A stretch of 64,000 nt of DNA. Source: Verrucomicrobiaceae bacterium (lineage in GTDB: Bacteria; Verrucomicrobiota; Verrucomicrobiia; Verrucomicrobiales; Verrucomicrobiaceae). Every line of letters starts with the position of its first letter. Position 1 is the first letter of the stretch. The translations under genes were made by a program, and so were the position numbers. Location: NCBI GenBank assembly GCA_015075365.1, contig JABTUN010000002.1:620001-684000 (forward strand), read 5' to 3'. A model generated the notes under the pieces. The model was not told where the DNA came from, did no database searches, and saw only the letters and a list, made by a program, of their open reading frames with translations. Positions 62,501 through 64,000 of the stretch are shown here, in pieces.

Positions 62501-64000
62501 GGTGATGGTGAGGGCAAAGGTGACGGCCTGCCCGCCCGAGGGGAGGGTGGCGGTGACCACCGCCGGGCCGGTGGTGCTGCCTGCCAGCAGGTTCACGACC
62601 GCGTTTCCCTGGGTGTCTGTGTTGAGGGTGAGTGATGTGGATGCCTGGGCCACTGAGGTGGAATACAGCCATCCGCCGCCTGATGTCATGGAGAAAGTCA
62701 CCGCAGCGCCCTGGCGGGGCCGCGCCCCCTGGGTGACATGCGCGATGAGCGGCGCGGCGGAGGTGCTGCCCACCGGGATCTGCTGGCCGCTGCCGGAGCC
62801 GATGGCGAGCACGAGCGGCGGCACGGAGGCGGCGGCCAGAGGATTGCTGGCGGGGCTGGAGGCATTCCACTCCTCACCATCGGTGAAGCCGTCGCCATCG
62901 CTGTCGGCCAGCCGAGGATGGGTGCCGGCAAGGTATTCAGCGAGGTTGTTGAGACCGTCTTGATCGGGATCGAGCGTGGCATCTCCGGGATCGCGCGGGT
63001 CGAGCTGGTAGCGGTATTCCCAGAGATCGGGCAGGGTATCGGCATCGCGGTCAAAATCAGGGTTGCCGTCCTGATCAGCGTCGATGGTGCCGCCTGCGGG
63101 GTCGTAAGCCAGGGGAGGATACTGGATGGTGCCGATGTCCGGGTAGGGAGACCAGGTGAAATCCACGAGCGCCGCTGTGCGAAAGGCCTCCAGCCCGTCC
63201 GGAAGCCCGTTGGTGTTTAGATCCTGGTCTTCCAGCCACGATTCGTAACCGGGGCCCACCTGTTCATCGAGCCACGCCGCGTCGATTCCCTCCCAAAAAG
63301 TGCGGAGAGGATCGACACGTGGAATCAGGGGCCGGCCCAAGGGAAGGCTCCACACGAGGACGGCGGCATCTTCGAGCGTATCCGTGCGGGCGGGCGTGGT
63401 GGCGCTGCCGAGGGTGAGGGCGAGCAGCAGCTCCTCGTGGTTCATGACGCCGTCGTTATCGTAGTCAGCCACGGCATCGGCAAAGCGCAGCGGGTCAAGG
63501 ATGCCGCCGCTGGCCGTTTCGACGCTGTCAGGAATGCGGTCGCCATCCAAGTCCGCCGGATCGAGGAGCGGGCGGCCGGAAAGGTATTGCTGGAGGTTCG
63601 GGTTGCCGTCACCGTCGAAATCATCGAGACTGGACCCGGCGGGCTTGGTGGGAAGGGCATTCCAGGCATCAACAGCAGCTTGAAGCAGTGAGGCCGGAAT
63701 AGTAGCAGCCACCACCGCACCACGAAACCGTGGGTCAAAGGCGAAGACATGCTTGAGCTGGCCGACATTGACCATCTGATGGTCATCGGTGCTGACGGCA
63801 GGCCAGGGATGCGGCAGGCCGAGCCTGTCGTAAAACAACGATGCCACCTGCTTGAGCTGCCCTGCGTTGAGGGCCTGAAAATCATCCCGGCTCACATCGG
63901 GCAGCGGAGGCTGGTTCCACATGGCGAGCATGGCGTCGATGGCGGTCTTGGCCTGAAGCTGGGAAGCGTTGAGCGGAACCAGTGCGGCCGCCTCCGCGTC
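59516..64000 (-). CDS. Giant exported polymorphic toxin with HINT domain, N-terminus beyond window
   Basis: The frame is open to the window edge, so at least 1494 residues are encoded and the true start lies beyond 64000. From the N-terminal side: N-A-G-Q-L/K repeats (LNASQLQAK, LNAGQLKQVA, VNVGQLKHVF), then Asp-rich calcium-binding-type repeats (DFDGDGNPN, DLDGDRIPD, DYDNDGVMN, DSDGDGFTD), then an Ig-like Big-1-type segment. A large uncharacterised middle, a Thr/Ser-rich linker and a Gly-zipper-like region (GGYLGGYIGEQ) follow. A HINT domain runs from Cys (60296-60298; GCLAAGTYVL) to WILVHN (59864-59866). The last 115 residues (59519-59863) are the toxin candidate, with KRHHGIMNKW and HDLATSM. 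The immunity gene follows directly. Confidence 0.75.
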   Translation of the reverse strand, partial: DAEAAALVPLNASQLQAKTAIDAMLAMWNQPPLPDVSRDDFQALNAGQLKQVASLFYDRLGLPHPWPAVSTDDHQMVNVGQLKHVFAFDPRFRGAVVAATIPASLLQAAVDAWNALPTKPAGSSLDDFDGDGNPNLQQYLSGRPLLDPADLDGDRIPDSVETASGGILDPLRFADAVADYDNDGVMNHEELLLALTLGSATTPARTDTLEDAAVLVWSLPLGRPLIPRVDPLRTFWEGIDAAWLDEQVGPGYESWLEDQDLNTNGLPDGLEAFRTAALVDFTWSPYPDIGTIQYPPLAYDPAGGTIDADQDGNPDFDRDADTLPDLWEYRYQLDPRDPGDATLDPDQDGLNNLAEYLAGTHPRLADSDGDGFTDGEEWNASSPASNPLAAASVPPLVLAIGSGSGQQIPVGSTSAAPLIAHVTQGARPRQGAAVTFSMTSGGGWLYSTSVAQASTSLTLNTDTQGNAVVNLLAGSTTGPAVVTATLPSGGQAVTFALTITAAPPAYGIGSPASPYGTPSGAQSVQSNPFDNWDSIYVIEAHKSLLASFSEIEQEDAEPWSGFGGHIANIYSPHYYTHQLPEAETDKTPQAIDAFKQEPFYPQGSPYNHSLGTGWNSIILPDYAISDTTWPLFGPDGEQRHKWTSWGVTSLRFGTYSPQLRLNLSFLVLVETDTESAYANAPSDQKKIIASGSLRFQDRSVSWSENLNDFLTKGKNPGEVILDPGKKASQYLGSTKTGNIAIRLLPVEIDSRDRAVTGKIPHLGTTMGGNKKFEIGFRGAGKNIGKYEIPQSGSPQGVHIYNSEEDIYSDSEFEAGVTATNKNQEVVLIREGDGIRFYTVSDDLGQFEVLLYLDGSLIGTVTHEMKKEDGFDRMIAAAEKFIAGDDPLPIDVDYTEPPPPLAAADVPPLGDDDRQNLADNAPADVLGEFGLGSTTTAASSSEAGTTATTTSSTTTTAVTVWTDKEEFQLFVQRVFDEATTTQWTVFSGVLTNAGYNVNQALGNGQPGFNWQPGGVPATRTDIDMPDHIRNRGLVARALMYWIKRLITAHVAVGEGAVFGVWDGVKGDVDGVVETLKMPVTVFNIMKDPWKAAGELHGAFKTIKEMGWDGVKQQVKGMFDSFMVEQQGRLEWVLEGDAQDPVYLNAYMGGYLGGYIGEQVAVTVLTAGIAKGGLVGKALKQGAQIVTTTLNNAGDVGRRLHKASKSLADAFSRTARSANEGRAARRSGSLCGSINGCLAAGTYVLMANGSARLIDDVHGGDSILADDPNDGLPPFAVAVETQIANRATSWIALGCDFNNDRKVDQTLKLTPEHPVFLVAGGWSRAADVLTGDVVLSPDGHHVTVCEARSFTTDTASFNLDVGNPNTFFVSADAQNWILVHNGEFDIGPYYKKDEPWKRHHGIMNKWLEVHLPFTYQSRASASSFPCISLSKADHDLATSMERNFMRGRSYHDVSAYEAKKLCEQIFDAVGVPGPMRTFYFQTMNIWLHKKHLPTCP

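Overview
The window is high-GC, gene-dense bacterial DNA that looks like a member of the Verrucomicrobiota, probably the Prosthecobacter/Verrucomicrobiaceae side. This is an inference from gene content: a planctomycete/verrucomicrobial-type cytochrome c-WD40 protein, a kinase-PEGA-FGE fusion, a ThuA protein, a RAYT transposase, SufT, a bifunctional class II aldolase/short-chain dehydrogenase, and a giant surface protein starting with N-x-(G/S)-Q-L repeats. No rRNA, tRNA, CRISPR array, integrase or phage gene was found.

Left part. Positions 1-2990 (minus strand) are the end of an exopolysaccharide export locus: outer-membrane barrel, Wza-like exporter and a truncated Wzz/GumC-like chain-length protein. 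A dCMP-deaminase-like gene and a GT39 glycosyltransferase follow on the plus strand (3464-5563). From 10838 down to 5597 runs a tight minus-strand operon: ApbE flavin transferase, an exported FMN-binding-domain protein, a NapH-NapG-like polyferredoxin fusion and an exported M20 amidohydrolase. This looks like a flavinylated membrane electron-transfer unit. A cytochrome c/WD40 protein and an NlpC/P60-like exported protein lie upstream, then about 940 bp without a convincing gene.

Pilus region (15300-27484). A minus-strand cluster encodes, in transcription order, a large prepilin, a PilT-type ATPase, PilM-, PilN-, PilO- and PilP-like proteins, a prepilin, a large PilX/GspK-like protein, a small prepilin and a PilC/GspF platform protein. 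A secretin is divergently transcribed across an AT-rich 178-bp promoter region. Only one ATPase is present, the pilins are unusually large or non-canonical, and there is no PilB or prepilin peptidase. This is the best candidate here for a poorly described machine.

Housekeeping and metabolism (27496-54777). ThuA protein, branched-chain aminotransferase, FadJ-type multifunctional protein plus acyl-CoA dehydrogenase, MnmE, aldolase/SDR fusion, SufT, exported rhodanese, SMC with an acidic insertion, VWA protein, ROK regulator, MsrB, a translationally coupled thiD - S41-like - IF-1-like set, GlnS, MoaA, zinc alcohol dehydrogenase, PurB and citrate synthase.

Right end. A Ser/Thr kinase-PEGA-FGE fusion, a RAYT-type transposase with a REP-like palindrome, and a polymorphic toxin system. 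The toxin is a giant exported protein (N-terminus beyond the window) with Ca-binding-type repeats, an Ig-like region, a HINT self-cleavage domain and a 115-residue C-terminal domain. Its stop codon overlaps the start of a SUKH/SMI1-KNR4 immunity gene.
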